Assembly: GCA_029239575.1 (NCBI GenBank)
Contig: JARBUP010000134.1
Coordinates: 1-7,468, forward strand
Length of the DNA stretch: 7,468 bases
Origin: Bacillota bacterium
GTDB taxonomy: Bacteria; Bacillota; Clostridia; Tissierellales; Sedimentibacteraceae
Reading direction: 5' to 3'
Within the stretch, counting starts at the first letter, position 1. Each line of letters starts with the position of its first letter. Under the pieces are notes generated by a model, which saw only the letters and a list, made by a program, of their open reading frames with translations, had not been told where the DNA came from and made no database searches. The translations under genes were made by a program, and so were the position numbers. Positions 1 through 6,057 of this stretch are shown one piece after another.

Positions 1-72
1 CATTTAATTGATTTCATGAGCAAAATGAATGAAGAAATATTAAATAGGGGTGTTAAGATTGAAGTTAAATAA
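1..72 (+). CDS. thiM: 3' end of probable hydroxyethylthiazole kinase (ThiM), partial
   Basis: The window opens inside a + strand reading frame (frame 1) that supplies the last 23 codons of a gene and ends at TAA 70-72. The visible tail contains LIDFMSKMNEEIL and ends in KIEVK. This resembles the C-terminus of ThiM, the kinase that phosphorylates the thiazole moiety (4-methyl-5-hydroxyethylthiazole) during thiamin salvage. No catalytic motif lies inside the fragment, so the identification rests mainly on position: it directly precedes and overlaps thiE, with thiD next, the common clostridial salvage order. Being cut by the window edge does not imply a pseudogene. Another thiamin gene could sit here instead; the coding call is firmer than the name. 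Confidence 0.55.
   Translation, partial: HLIDFMSKMNEEILNRGVKIEVK
46..50 (+). promoter_or_regulatory. Ribosome binding site AGGGG that decides the thiE start
   Basis: AGGGG lies inside the end of the upstream gene, 8 nt before a TTG codon at 59. It abuts the upstream in-frame GTG at 50, leaving no spacer for that codon, while the in-frame ATG at 80 has no good Shine-Dalgarno sequence. This favours TTG at 59 as the thiE start. Confidence 0.55.
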
Positions 73-715
73 AAACTCAATGGTTCTTTATGCAATTACG
101 GACAGAACTTGGCTTGTGGATAAAAGTCTTGCAGAACAAGTTGAAGAAGCCATACAAGGTGGTGCAACATTTATACAACTTCGTGAAAAAAATCTATCAT
201 TTGTCGAGTTTTTAAGTGTTGCAAATGATGTAAAAAAGATTACTGACAAATATAAAATTCCATTTGTTATAAACGATAATGTTGATGTTGCAGTAAGCAT
301 TAATGCAGATGGTGTTCATATTGGACAAGATGATGAAGAAATAAAAGAAGCAAGAAAAAAGCTTGGAATAAATAAAATCATTGGAATGTCAGCTCATTCA
401 GTTGAAGAAGCATTAAAAGCAGAAAAAAATGGTGCTGATTACATTGGAGTTGGTGCAGTTTTTAATACATCAACAAAATTAGATGCGGATTATGTAGATT
501 TTGAAACTTTAAAAAATATTTGTTTGTCAGTGAATATTCCTGTAGTTGCAATAGGAGGAATAAATGAAAACAATATATTAAAGCTTAAAGGAAGCGGTAT
601 AGATGGTGTTTCAGTAATATCTGCTATTTTTGCAAAACCAGATATAAAAAAAGCTGCAAGGTCGATGTTCAAATTATCTAATGAAGTTGTAAATAACGTG
701 CAGGAGGAAATATGA
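59..715 (+). CDS. thiE: Thiamine-phosphate synthase ThiE
   Basis: ThiE joins HMP pyrophosphate to thiazole phosphate, giving thiamin monophosphate and pyrophosphate in the cytoplasm. The 218-residue product has the TIM-barrel length and motifs of the family. It shows YAITDR near residue 11, QLREK (40-44, the Arg/Lys that bind pyrophosphate), INDN (71-74), GVHIGQDD (85-92, metal-binding Asp), GMSAHS (109-114), GADYIGVGAVF with NTSTK (125-140), and the phosphate-binding AIGGI (164-168). I chose TTG 59 because AGGGG lies 8 nt upstream; GTG 50 (three residues longer) and ATG 80 are alternatives. The start overlaps the previous gene by 14 bp and the end overlaps thiD by 4 bp (ATGA), so translation is probably coupled across a thiM-thiE-thiD operon. 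The usual Pro of the PTSTK loop is Asn136, which I judge tolerated. Function is confident; the exact start is less so. Confidence 0.96.
   Translation: MKLNKNSMVLYAITDRTWLVDKSLAEQVEEAIQGGATFIQLREKNLSFVEFLSVANDVKKITDKYKIPFVINDNVDVAVSINADGVHIGQDDEEIKEARKKLGINKIIGMSAHSVEEALKAEKNGADYIGVGAVFNTSTKLDADYVDFETLKNICLSVNIPVVAIGGINENNILKLKGSGIDGVSVISAIFAKPDIKKAARSMFKLSNEVVNNVQEEI
702..707 (+). promoter_or_regulatory. Ribosome binding site AGGAGG for thiD
   Basis: A full AGGAGG sits within the last codons of thiE, only 4 nt before the thiD ATG at 712. It fixes that start, whose ATG overlaps the thiE stop codon as ATGA. Confidence 0.85.
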
Positions 716-1491
716 AAAAAATATTAACTATTGCAGGTTCCGATTGTAGCGGAGGAGCAGGTATTCAAGCAGACATAAAAACAATTACAGCGCACAAAAT
801 GTATGCCATGAGTGCTATAACATCGCTAACTGCACAAAATACAACTGGTGTATATGGTGTTTTGAATTCTTCTCCAGAATTTCTATCTTTACAGTTAGAT
901 GCTATTTTTACTGATATTTATTCTGATGCAGTAAAAATTGGCATGGTATCCAACAAAGAACTTATTAGCGTCATAGCTGATAAGTTGGTTGAATATAAAG
1001 CTAAAAATATAGTTCTTGATCCTGTTATGGTGTCAACAAGTGGAAGCAAACTATTAAATGATGATGCAATGGAAATATTAATAAATAAATTATTGCCTTT
1101 AGCAAACATAATTACTCCAAATATATTAGAAGCAGAATGTTTATGTGGTTTTCACATTGAAACAAAAGAAGATATGAAAAAAGCAGCAGTAAAAATATCA
1201 GAGAAATTTACAGGACATATATTAATAAAGGGAGGACACCTAAGAAATTGCAGCGATGATTTATTATATTCAAATGGTGAATTTATATGGTATAGCCAAG
1301 AAAAAATAAACAATCCAAACACACATGGAACAGGGTGTACACTTTCATCAGCCATAGCATGTAACCTTGGTAATGGATGTAATATAAAAGAAAGCATCTT
1401 TAATGCCAAAAAATATATAACAGGTGCAATAAAAGCAAATTTAAATATAGGAAATGGAAGCGGTCCACTAAACCACTGCTACAACATTTAA
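712..1491 (+). CDS. thiD: Hydroxymethylpyrimidine/phosphomethylpyrimidine kinase ThiD
   Basis: ThiD phosphorylates HMP to HMP-P and then to HMP-PP, the pyrimidine substrate of ThiE. The 259-residue product is a full-length ribokinase-fold enzyme. The N-terminus has TIAGSDCSGGAGIQAD (6-21), the substrate pocket signature, followed by TAQNT (40-44) with the HMP-contacting Gln. DPVMVSTSG (103-111), ITPN (134-137) and ILIKGGH (170-176) come next. The anion hole and catalytic cysteine are in HGTGCTLSSAIA (205-216), with Cys209 as the predicted nucleophile-type residue. The C-terminal GPLNHCYN also fits the family. The gene overlaps thiE by 4 bp behind a strong ribosome binding site and closes the operon before a hairpin. 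No synthesis gene such as thiC or thiG is visible here, so the visible part reads as salvage; the rest of the operon lies off the left edge. Pyridoxal kinase relatives share the fold, but the thi neighbourhood makes ThiD clear. Confidence 0.96.
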   Translation: MKKILTIAGSDCSGGAGIQADIKTITAHKMYAMSAITSLTAQNTTGVYGVLNSSPEFLSLQLDAIFTDIYSDAVKIGMVSNKELISVIADKLVEYKAKNIVLDPVMVSTSGSKLLNDDAMEILINKLLPLANIITPNILEAECLCGFHIETKEDMKKAAVKISEKFTGHILIKGGHLRNCSDDLLYSNGEFIWYSQEKINNPNTHGTGCTLSSAIACNLGNGCNIKESIFNAKKYITGAIKANLNIGNGSGPLNHCYNI

Positions 1492-1499
1492 TTCGATAT

Positions 1500-1526
1500 T
1501 TTAGGGACGCATCTTGCGTCCCTAAA
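1500..1526 (+). terminator. Perfect 12-bp hairpin after thiD (terminator-like)
   Basis: TTTAGGGACGCA and TGCGTCCCTAAA form a perfect 12-bp stem closed by a 3-nt loop (TCT), starting 9 nt after the thiD stop. The stem is far more GC-rich than its surroundings. It is followed by TCTTTG and, 14 nt later, a run of six T, so the classical T-tract is weak. The likeliest role is termination of the thi operon. Because the palindrome is so regular it could also belong to a dispersed repeat family. Confidence 0.65.
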
Positions 1527-1529
1527 TCT

Positions 1530-1559
1530 TTGATGCAAAATTTTTTATTTTGTGATAAA
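1530..1559 (+). promoter_or_regulatory. Candidate promoter for the ABC exporter operon
   Basis: TTGATG (1530-1535) resembles a -35 box. After 18 nt comes GATAAA (1554-1559) with a TG one base upstream (1551-1552), an extended -10 arrangement. The predicted transcription start near 1566 precedes the GGGG ribosome binding region at 1581-1584. In DNA this AT-rich such matches arise easily by chance; the position between a terminator-like hairpin and a new operon is the main support. Confidence 0.3.
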
Positions 1560-1597
1560 ATTAAATATAAAATTTCAAGTGGGGCGTGCAATATAAT

Positions 1598-3337
1598 ATG
1601 GAAAATTTAAAAATTAGACCTATGAAAGAACCAGATAAAATTATTAACTATTGGAAGCAGGAGAAATTTGTTGTTGCTTGGATTATTGTTTCAGGTCTTA
1701 TTTATAATATATCAATAGTTTTAGGACCAATTTATCAAGGTAAAATGGTTGATACAATAGTTAGACATGATGATTTACCAAGGGTTGTGAAAACAGCATT
1801 TATTTTCATTTTTTCAATATTCTTAACACAGATATTTAGATATATTAAGCGTTTTTATATTAGGCGTTTTGCAAATTCCACAAGTGCAACCATGCGATTA
1901 ATGGTTTATAACAATATCATGCATAAAAGTACAGCTGATTTAGATGAAGAAAATACAGGGAATTTAATGACCAGAGCAATTTCTGATGTAGATTTATGTG
2001 TAGAAGGTATGCGTAAGTTTACTACTGAAGTGTTCGACACAGTGGTTATGATGGTTACATATATCATATCGATGATTCTTTATGATGTGAAAATAACTAT
2101 ACTTTCGTTAATATTTGTTCCTATAGCTATGCTATTAGCAGAAAAATTAAAAGTAATAATATATAAATATTCCATAGAATTTAGAAACAAGTCAAGTGAA
2201 GTTTCAGATATTACATATAACACTATTGAAAATGTCTTGACACTTAGGATAAATGGTATGGAAAAAATTAATATAAAAAAATATGAAGAAGAATTAAATG
2301 ATTTGCAAATTAGGGCAATTAAAGCTAATTTATTAGAAAATTCAATGCACCCAGTTTATAATTCCATTGCTATGATTGGAGTTGTTTTTGTCATTTATAT
2401 GGGTGGTAATAAAGTAATAGAAGGTGACTGGTCAGTTGGTGTTTTTACAACTTATATAACTATGTTTGTTGCCATGGCTAAAAAAGCAAGTAAAACAGCA
2501 AAATTATTTAATTCAGTTCAAAAGTCGCAGATTTCTTGGAAAAGAATTAAACCTTATCTAACAGAATATCAAGAAAAGAATAATCATTTAAATATTAATA
2601 AGAAAACCACAAATCTAACTGTTGAAAATTTAAGTTTTAAATATCCATCAAATAATGAAAATATTATAGAAAATATTAATTTTGAAGGCAAAAATGGAGA
2701 AATAATTGGTATAACTGGATCAATAGTTTCTGGGAAATCTACATTAGGACTTTCTTTGCTTGGAATGTATCCGTATTTGGGCAGTATCAAAGTTGATGGC
2801 AAGGAATTGAAAGAATATTCTGAATATGAAATAAGTGAGATGATTTCATATTTAGGCCATAAACCGCAGCTTCTTTCTGAAACCATATATAATAATATAA
2901 CATTGGGAACCAAGAAGCATATAAGCAGCGTTTTAAAAGACGTATGTTTTGAAAAAGATTTAGAAACAATGAAAAATAAAGAATTTACATTGGTTGGCAA
3001 TGGAGGAGTTAGATTAAGCGGAGGTCAGCAGTCGAGAATTGCTCTTGCAAGAACTTTATTGAACAAATCTAAAATTATTATATTGGATGATCCATTTTCA
3101 GCTGTTGATATGAAAACAGAAGAAGCTATTATTGAAAATTTAAAAAATAATTATAAAGACAGTTTGATTATTTTAATCTCTCACAGACTAACTGTTTTTA
3201 AAAACATCAATAAAATAATTTTGCTGAAAAAAGATAAAACAGCAGAATACGGTTCTCATGAAGAACTTCTGAAAAATTCTGCAATTTACAAAACAATTTA
3301 TGAATTGCAATGTGCTGTAGGTGATGAAAATGAATAA
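1598..3337 (+). CDS. Heterodimeric ABC exporter subunit, YheI/BmrC-like (degenerate Walker B)
   Basis: This is a half-size ABC exporter, a membrane domain fused to an ATPase domain, of 579 residues. About six hydrophobic segments lie near residues 24-48, 65-85, 146-163, 165-185, 255-269 and 278-296, followed by the nucleotide-binding domain from about 340. That domain has a Walker A with Lys380-Ser381, the Q-loop Gln424, an intact LSGGQ signature (473-477), Walker B IIILDD (493-498) and the H-loop His529. Asp498 replaces the catalytic Glu, as in the first subunit of BmrCD- or TM287/288-type heterodimers. Walker A also has Val377 where Gly is usual. The next gene overlaps by 8 bp and has complementary defects, so the two products should form one transporter. 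Substrate is unknown; multidrug efflux is the best guess from family. I took ATG 1598; GTG 1586 would add four residues but sits too close to the GGGG at 1581-1584, while ATG 1598 lies 13 nt beyond it, so the start is not certain. Confidence 0.93.
   Translation: MENLKIRPMKEPDKIINYWKQEKFVVAWIIVSGLIYNISIVLGPIYQGKMVDTIVRHDDLPRVVKTAFIFIFSIFLTQIFRYIKRFYIRRFANSTSATMRLMVYNNIMHKSTADLDEENTGNLMTRAISDVDLCVEGMRKFTTEVFDTVVMMVTYIISMILYDVKITILSLIFVPIAMLLAEKLKVIIYKYSIEFRNKSSEVSDITYNTIENVLTLRINGMEKINIKKYEEELNDLQIRAIKANLLENSMHPVYNSIAMIGVVFVIYMGGNKVIEGDWSVGVFTTYITMFVAMAKKASKTAKLFNSVQKSQISWKRIKPYLTEYQEKNNHLNINKKTTNLTVENLSFKYPSNNENIIENINFEGKNGEIIGITGSIVSGKSTLGLSLLGMYPYLGSIKVDGKELKEYSEYEISEMISYLGHKPQLLSETIYNNITLGTKKHISSVLKDVCFEKDLETMKNKEFTLVGNGGVRLSGGQQSRIALARTLLNKSKIIILDDPFSAVDMKTEEAIIENLKNNYKDSLIILISHRLTVFKNINKIILLKKDKTAEYGSHEELLKNSAIYKTIYELQCAVGDENE
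3319..3325 (+). promoter_or_regulatory. Ribosome binding site AGGTGAT for the second exporter gene
   Basis: AGGTGAT matches the extended anti-Shine-Dalgarno complement (AGGAGGTGAT) and lies 4 nt before ATG 3330. GTG 3321 and ATG 3324 fall within the site itself, so ATG 3330 is the best start of the downstream gene. Confidence 0.6.
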
Positions 3338-5063
3338 TAATTTAGCTAAGCAGTCAATTATAAAAATAATTAAATATAATAAAAGACTTGTAACTATTTT
3401 ACTTTTTTTAATAATAGGAGTAGTGGTTTTTAGTTTAATTCCTCCCCAAATACTAAAAAAAGTCATAGATATTAATTTTGTTAACAAAACCTATGATAAT
3501 TTGCTTTTTTATGCTGTTTTGTATATAGGAATTATATTTTTAACTGGAATTTTAGATTTTTTCAAAGAAACTGTTCTTACCGTATTAGGTCAAAAAATTA
3601 CAAAAGAAATTCGCATTGAAATGATGGTAAAACTTCAAAAAATAAATGCAATGTATTTTTCTAAAAATGATTCAGGAGTAATTGTATCCAGGTTCACAAA
3701 TGATGTTGATGCAATAAGTTCTATGTTTACAAGCGGGATAATCAGCATGATGATTGATTGTCTTAAAATTATCGGTATAATATTTTCCATATGGTTTTTT
3801 AGTTTTAGGATTGGCTTATTAACATTACTTCTTTTGCCATTAATTTTTGTTATAACAAGATTTTTTCAAAAAAGAATGTTAAGTGCACAAATTAAAAACA
3901 GAGAACTAATTGGAAAAGTAAACAACCATATTTCTGAAAGTTTGAAAAATATTAGAATGATAAAATCATTTAGCAAAGAAAGCTATATGGAAAAAAATTA
4001 TTTAAATTACCTACTTGAAAATTTTAGAACTGTTGATAAAGTTAATTTTTATGATTCAATATTTTCACCTATAATTTTAATTATTCGTGCTATTGTAATA
4101 GCATCAATTGTAATATTTTCTTCTGATAAATTGAATTTTTTAGGAATTTCAATAGGTATGGTTGCTGCTACAATAGAATTGATTTCAAATTTGTTTTCTC
4201 CCATAGAAAGTTTAGGAATGGAAATTCAAAGCATTCAACAATCCTTATCTGGAATTAAAAGAGTAAATGATTTTTATAATGAAATAGAAGATGATAAAAA
4301 GCAGGAATTTAGACAGTTAGATAAAGTAAGAGAAATAGAAATACAATTTAATAATTTAACATTTTACTATGAAGAAAATAAAGCAATATTACAAAATATT
4401 AATCTTAAAATTGACCCATATGAAAGAGTTACATTTGTAGGCCGAACTGGGGTAGGAAAGTCAACCCTTTTTAAATTAATTGTAGGACTTTTGAAACCAT
4501 CTATGGGAAGTATCACATTAAACGGAATAAATGTATATGACATACCTAACTTAGAAAAAAGAAAAATTTTTGGTTATGTGGAACAAAACTGCCATTTAAT
4601 AAAAGGAACAATAGCAGATCAAGTTAGTTTAAAAGATGAAAATATAACTATGGCACAAATAAAACAATCACTTAATTTTGTAGGTCTTACAGATTATATT
4701 GAGAGTCTCGAAAATAAGTATGATACAATAGTTAAAAATGACAATATATTTTCACAAGGACAAAAACAGCTTCTTGCCATAGCAAGAGCAATTGTTACTA
4801 ATCCGCCTATTTTGCTTTTTGATGAAATAACTTCAAACCTTGATTCAATTACAGAAGAAAAAATAGTAAATGTACTTAAAAAAGCAAGTGAAAATTATAC
4901 AATGTTAACCATATCTCACAGGCTTTCATCAATGGTTGCTTCTGATAAAGTTGTTATATTAGAAAATGGTAAAATTAAAAGTGCAGGAGCCCCAGAAATA
5001 CTTTTGCAAAATGATGAATGGTACAAAACTCATATAGCACTTGAAAAATTAACATGGAATTAA
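3330..5063 (+). CDS. Heterodimeric ABC exporter subunit, YheH/BmrD-like (catalytic Glu, degenerate signature)
   Basis: This is the second half of the ABC exporter, 577 residues. Hydrophobic segments lie near 19-38, 58-78, 137-156, 158-177, 244-264 and 271-291, and the ATPase domain begins near 335. It has a canonical Walker A GRTGVGKS (371-378), Q-loop Gln419, Walker B ILLFDE (494-499) with catalytic Glu499, and H-loop His530. The signature is FSQGQ (474-478) instead of LSGGQ. In a head-to-tail dimer, the Walker motifs of this subunit face the intact LSGGQ of the upstream product, giving one competent site, while its own FSQGQ faces the Asp-substituted site. That is the textbook asymmetry of BmrCD/TM287-288 exporters. 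The gene overlaps its partner by 8 bp, consistent with coupled, equal expression. The exported substrate cannot be read from the sequence. BmrD itself carries an N-terminal extension of roughly 90 residues that is absent here. Confidence 0.94.
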   Translation: MNNNLAKQSIIKIIKYNKRLVTILLFLIIGVVVFSLIPPQILKKVIDINFVNKTYDNLLFYAVLYIGIIFLTGILDFFKETVLTVLGQKITKEIRIEMMVKLQKINAMYFSKNDSGVIVSRFTNDVDAISSMFTSGIISMMIDCLKIIGIIFSIWFFSFRIGLLTLLLLPLIFVITRFFQKRMLSAQIKNRELIGKVNNHISESLKNIRMIKSFSKESYMEKNYLNYLLENFRTVDKVNFYDSIFSPIILIIRAIVIASIVIFSSDKLNFLGISIGMVAATIELISNLFSPIESLGMEIQSIQQSLSGIKRVNDFYNEIEDDKKQEFRQLDKVREIEIQFNNLTFYYEENKAILQNINLKIDPYERVTFVGRTGVGKSTLFKLIVGLLKPSMGSITLNGINVYDIPNLEKRKIFGYVEQNCHLIKGTIADQVSLKDENITMAQIKQSLNFVGLTDYIESLENKYDTIVKNDNIFSQGQKQLLAIARAIVTNPPILLFDEITSNLDSITEEKIVNVLKKASENYTMLTISHRLSSMVASDKVVILENGKIKSAGAPEILLQNDEWYKTHIALEKLTWN

Positions 5064-5143
5064 ATATTACAAAATATTAATACCTATGAATTCGATATAG
5101 ATGTAAAATCATTTTAAATAAAGAAAATAATGAAAGGGATTAT

Positions 5144-5422
5144 ATGAGCAAAATATATGAATTTGAAGCAGAAATAAAAAAAGTTCCAGATATAGATGGA
5201 GCTTATGTGGAAATACCTTTTGATGTAAAAGAAGAATTCGGCAAAGGACGGGTACCTGTTACAGCTACATTTGATGGTGTTGAATATGAAGGTAGCTTAG
5301 TTAAAATGAAAACGCCTTGTCATATAATAGGGATTAGAAAAGATATTAGAGCAAAAATTGGCAAACAGCCAGGTGATTTTATTAAAGTAATCTTGAAAGA
5401 AAGAATTGTAGAGAAAAAATAA
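5144..5422 (+). CDS. DUF1905 domain-containing small protein
   Basis: This 92-residue protein consists of one DUF1905 domain. The pattern FEAEIKKVPDIDGAYVEIPFDV (split here as FEAEIKK, then GAYVEIPFDV), followed by EEFGKGRVPVTATFDG, YEGSLVKM, and the C-terminal IRAKIGKQPGDFIKVIL, fits that family. The family is a small beta-rich fold, sometimes fused to a YdeI/OmdA domain that is absent here. Biochemical function is unknown. There is no signal peptide or membrane segment, so it should be cytoplasmic. The start ATG is preceded by AAAGGGAT with good spacing. It lies 80 nt after the exporter genes with no visible terminator between, so read-through from that operon is possible, though its own promoter cannot be excluded. 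A strong terminator follows. Any link with the exporter is only positional. Confidence 0.88.
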   Translation: MSKIYEFEAEIKKVPDIDGAYVEIPFDVKEEFGKGRVPVTATFDGVEYEGSLVKMKTPCHIIGIRKDIRAKIGKQPGDFIKVILKERIVEKK

Positions 5423-5427
5423 AATTT

Positions 5428-5480
5428 AAAAGGACTACAAATTCATTAGTTAAATGCTTATGAATGTGGAGTCCTTTTTT
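5428..5480. terminator. Bidirectional intrinsic terminator between convergent genes
   Basis: AAAAGGACT (5428-5436) pairs with AGTCCTTTT (5470-5478), and inside it ATTCAT (5441-5446) pairs with ATGAAT (5460-5465), making a long interrupted hairpin. Reading +, the arm ends in a run of six T (5475-5480), terminating the DUF1905 transcript. Reading -, the hairpin is followed by a T-rich stretch (complement of 5413-5431), which suits the convergent acetyltransferase gene. One structure therefore probably serves both. Confidence 0.85.
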
Positions 5481-5493
5481 AAATTGCTAAAAA

Positions 5494-5769
5494 TTATTTT
5501 ATATAAATATCGTCGTATTCATTGTGTTCGTCAAACCAATCTACTGCATAGGAACATGTAGCTTTTGCTTTTTGGTTGTTATTTCTGAGATGTTCTGTTA
5601 CAGCTAACATAAGTTTTCCAGCAACCCCTTGACCTCTTAATGACTGGTCAACAAAGGTATGATCTATGTTAACAACATCATCACTAATATGAGGAAAAGT
5701 TATTTCTGCAATTGTTTTTCCTATTTCATTCTCAATATAAATTCTTTCTGACTCTTTTTTAAATTCCAT
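5494..5769 (-). CDS. Small GNAT-like N-acetyltransferase (YjdJ / Acetyltransf_CG type)
   Basis: This 91-residue protein matches the short, single-domain GNAT subfamily (PF14542-like, typified by YjdJ). It opens with a short beta-strand region (IYIENEIGKTIAEITF), then has the acetyl-CoA pyrophosphate-binding loop DQSLRGQGVAGKLM (41-54). It ends with TCSYAVDWFDEHNEY (71-85), which corresponds to the conserved Cys-containing PxCxY...PEY segment of the group. Length is normal for this subfamily and roughly half that of ordinary GNAT enzymes. The substrate is unknown. Start ATG at 5769 is supported by AGGAGA (5775-5780 on the minus strand) with 5 nt spacing. It is a single-gene unit, convergent with the DUF1905 gene and divergent from hcp, so it shares the AT-rich upstream region with hcp. 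I could not assign a convincing promoter. Confidence 0.9.
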   Translation of the reverse strand: MEFKKESERIYIENEIGKTIAEITFPHISDDVVNIDHTFVDQSLRGQGVAGKLMLAVTEHLRNNNQKAKATCSYAVDWFDEHNEYDDIYIK

Positions 5770-5780
5770 ATAATTCTCCT

Positions 5781-5957
5781 GTTTAAATTATAAATTATGG
5801 GGTATAAATTACTCGTGTTCATATTATGCTATTAAATTTTTAAAAGCATAAATTAATATAAATTAATGCCGATATTTATATTATAGCAATAATTATAATT
5901 TATTATATTACAAATTAAATGTCGAATCATAAATAATTTTTAAAAATTTTAAAAAAA
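5781..5957. other. Extremely AT-rich intergenic stretch, no gene seen
   Basis: This divergent spacer lies between the acetyltransferase gene and the duplicated hcp promoter. I find no credible coding region or RNA gene. Two structures stand out. TATGCT (5825-5830) pairs with AGCATA (5845-5850), and the stem continues inward with one mismatch, making a near-perfect 26-bp palindrome. A second, purely A/T palindrome, AATTTTTAAAAATT, lies at 5935-5948. At this composition the second is probably chance; curved or easily melted DNA upstream of hcp is possible but unproven. Confidence 0.6.
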
Positions 5958-5958
5958 T

Positions 5959-6034
5959 TTTAGTTATGTAACAAATGTTACAGAAATATGGATAAAAATG
6001 TTTTAATATAAATACATAAGGCGCAACAAACAAA
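5959..6034 (+). repeat. Direct repeat copy 1 of the duplicated hcp promoter unit
   Basis: This unit recurs 99 bp downstream. Its first 28 nt (5959-5986), which include the 16-bp palindrome, match 6058-6085 with one difference. The alignment continues without gaps through ATAAAAATG (5992-6000) and a -10-like hexamer. It ends at GCGCAACAAACAAA (6021-6034), which matches the second copy apart from small indels. The middle is more diverged than the ends, which suggests an old duplication with selection on the control sites. Confidence 0.85.
5967..6009 (+). promoter_or_regulatory. hcp promoter P1: palindromic operator plus -10-like box
   Basis: The palindrome TGTAACAAATGTTACA (5967-5982) has 6-bp half-sites and a 4-bp spacer, the geometry of CRP/FNR-family sites. 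TAATAT (6004-6009) starts 37 nt after the palindrome start. If this is the -10 box, transcription starts near 6016 and the operator is centred at about -41.5, the class II activator position. There is no good -35 box, as expected for an activator-dependent promoter. A transcript from here would read through P2 and have a leader of about 163 nt. The regulator is not in the window; HcpR, a nitrosative-stress regulator of hcp, is an inference. Confidence 0.55.
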
Positions 6035-6057
6035 AATAAAAGCAATAATAAATAAAA

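Noticed and set aside
1..72. TPP riboswitch for the thi operon
   Set aside because: The window starts inside an operon gene. Any such riboswitch would lie further left and cannot be seen.
1509..1536. Alternative pairing GCATC (1509-1513) with GATGC (1532-1536), a possible riboswitch-like switch
   Set aside because: It offers 5 bp against a perfect 12-bp stem, so it would not compete.
1527..1597. Leader-peptide attenuator as found upstream of bmrCD in Bacillus
   Set aside because: The space is too short, and no small frame with a ribosome binding site or competing hairpins can be seen.
2584..3000. Minus-strand open frame of 138 codons
   Set aside because: It lies entirely within the ATPase domain of the first exporter gene, where the + strand has all conserved ABC motifs. 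It is a shadow frame with no family resemblance.
5063..5078. AATATT repeats after the second exporter gene as a terminator
   Set aside because: The pairing is A/T only, 6 bp, with no T-tract. It is too weak to call.
5787..5792. TATAAT on the minus strand as the acetyltransferase -10 box
   Set aside because: The implied start near 5780 would fall on the ribosome binding site, and there is no -35 box at the right distance. A match is expected by chance in this composition.
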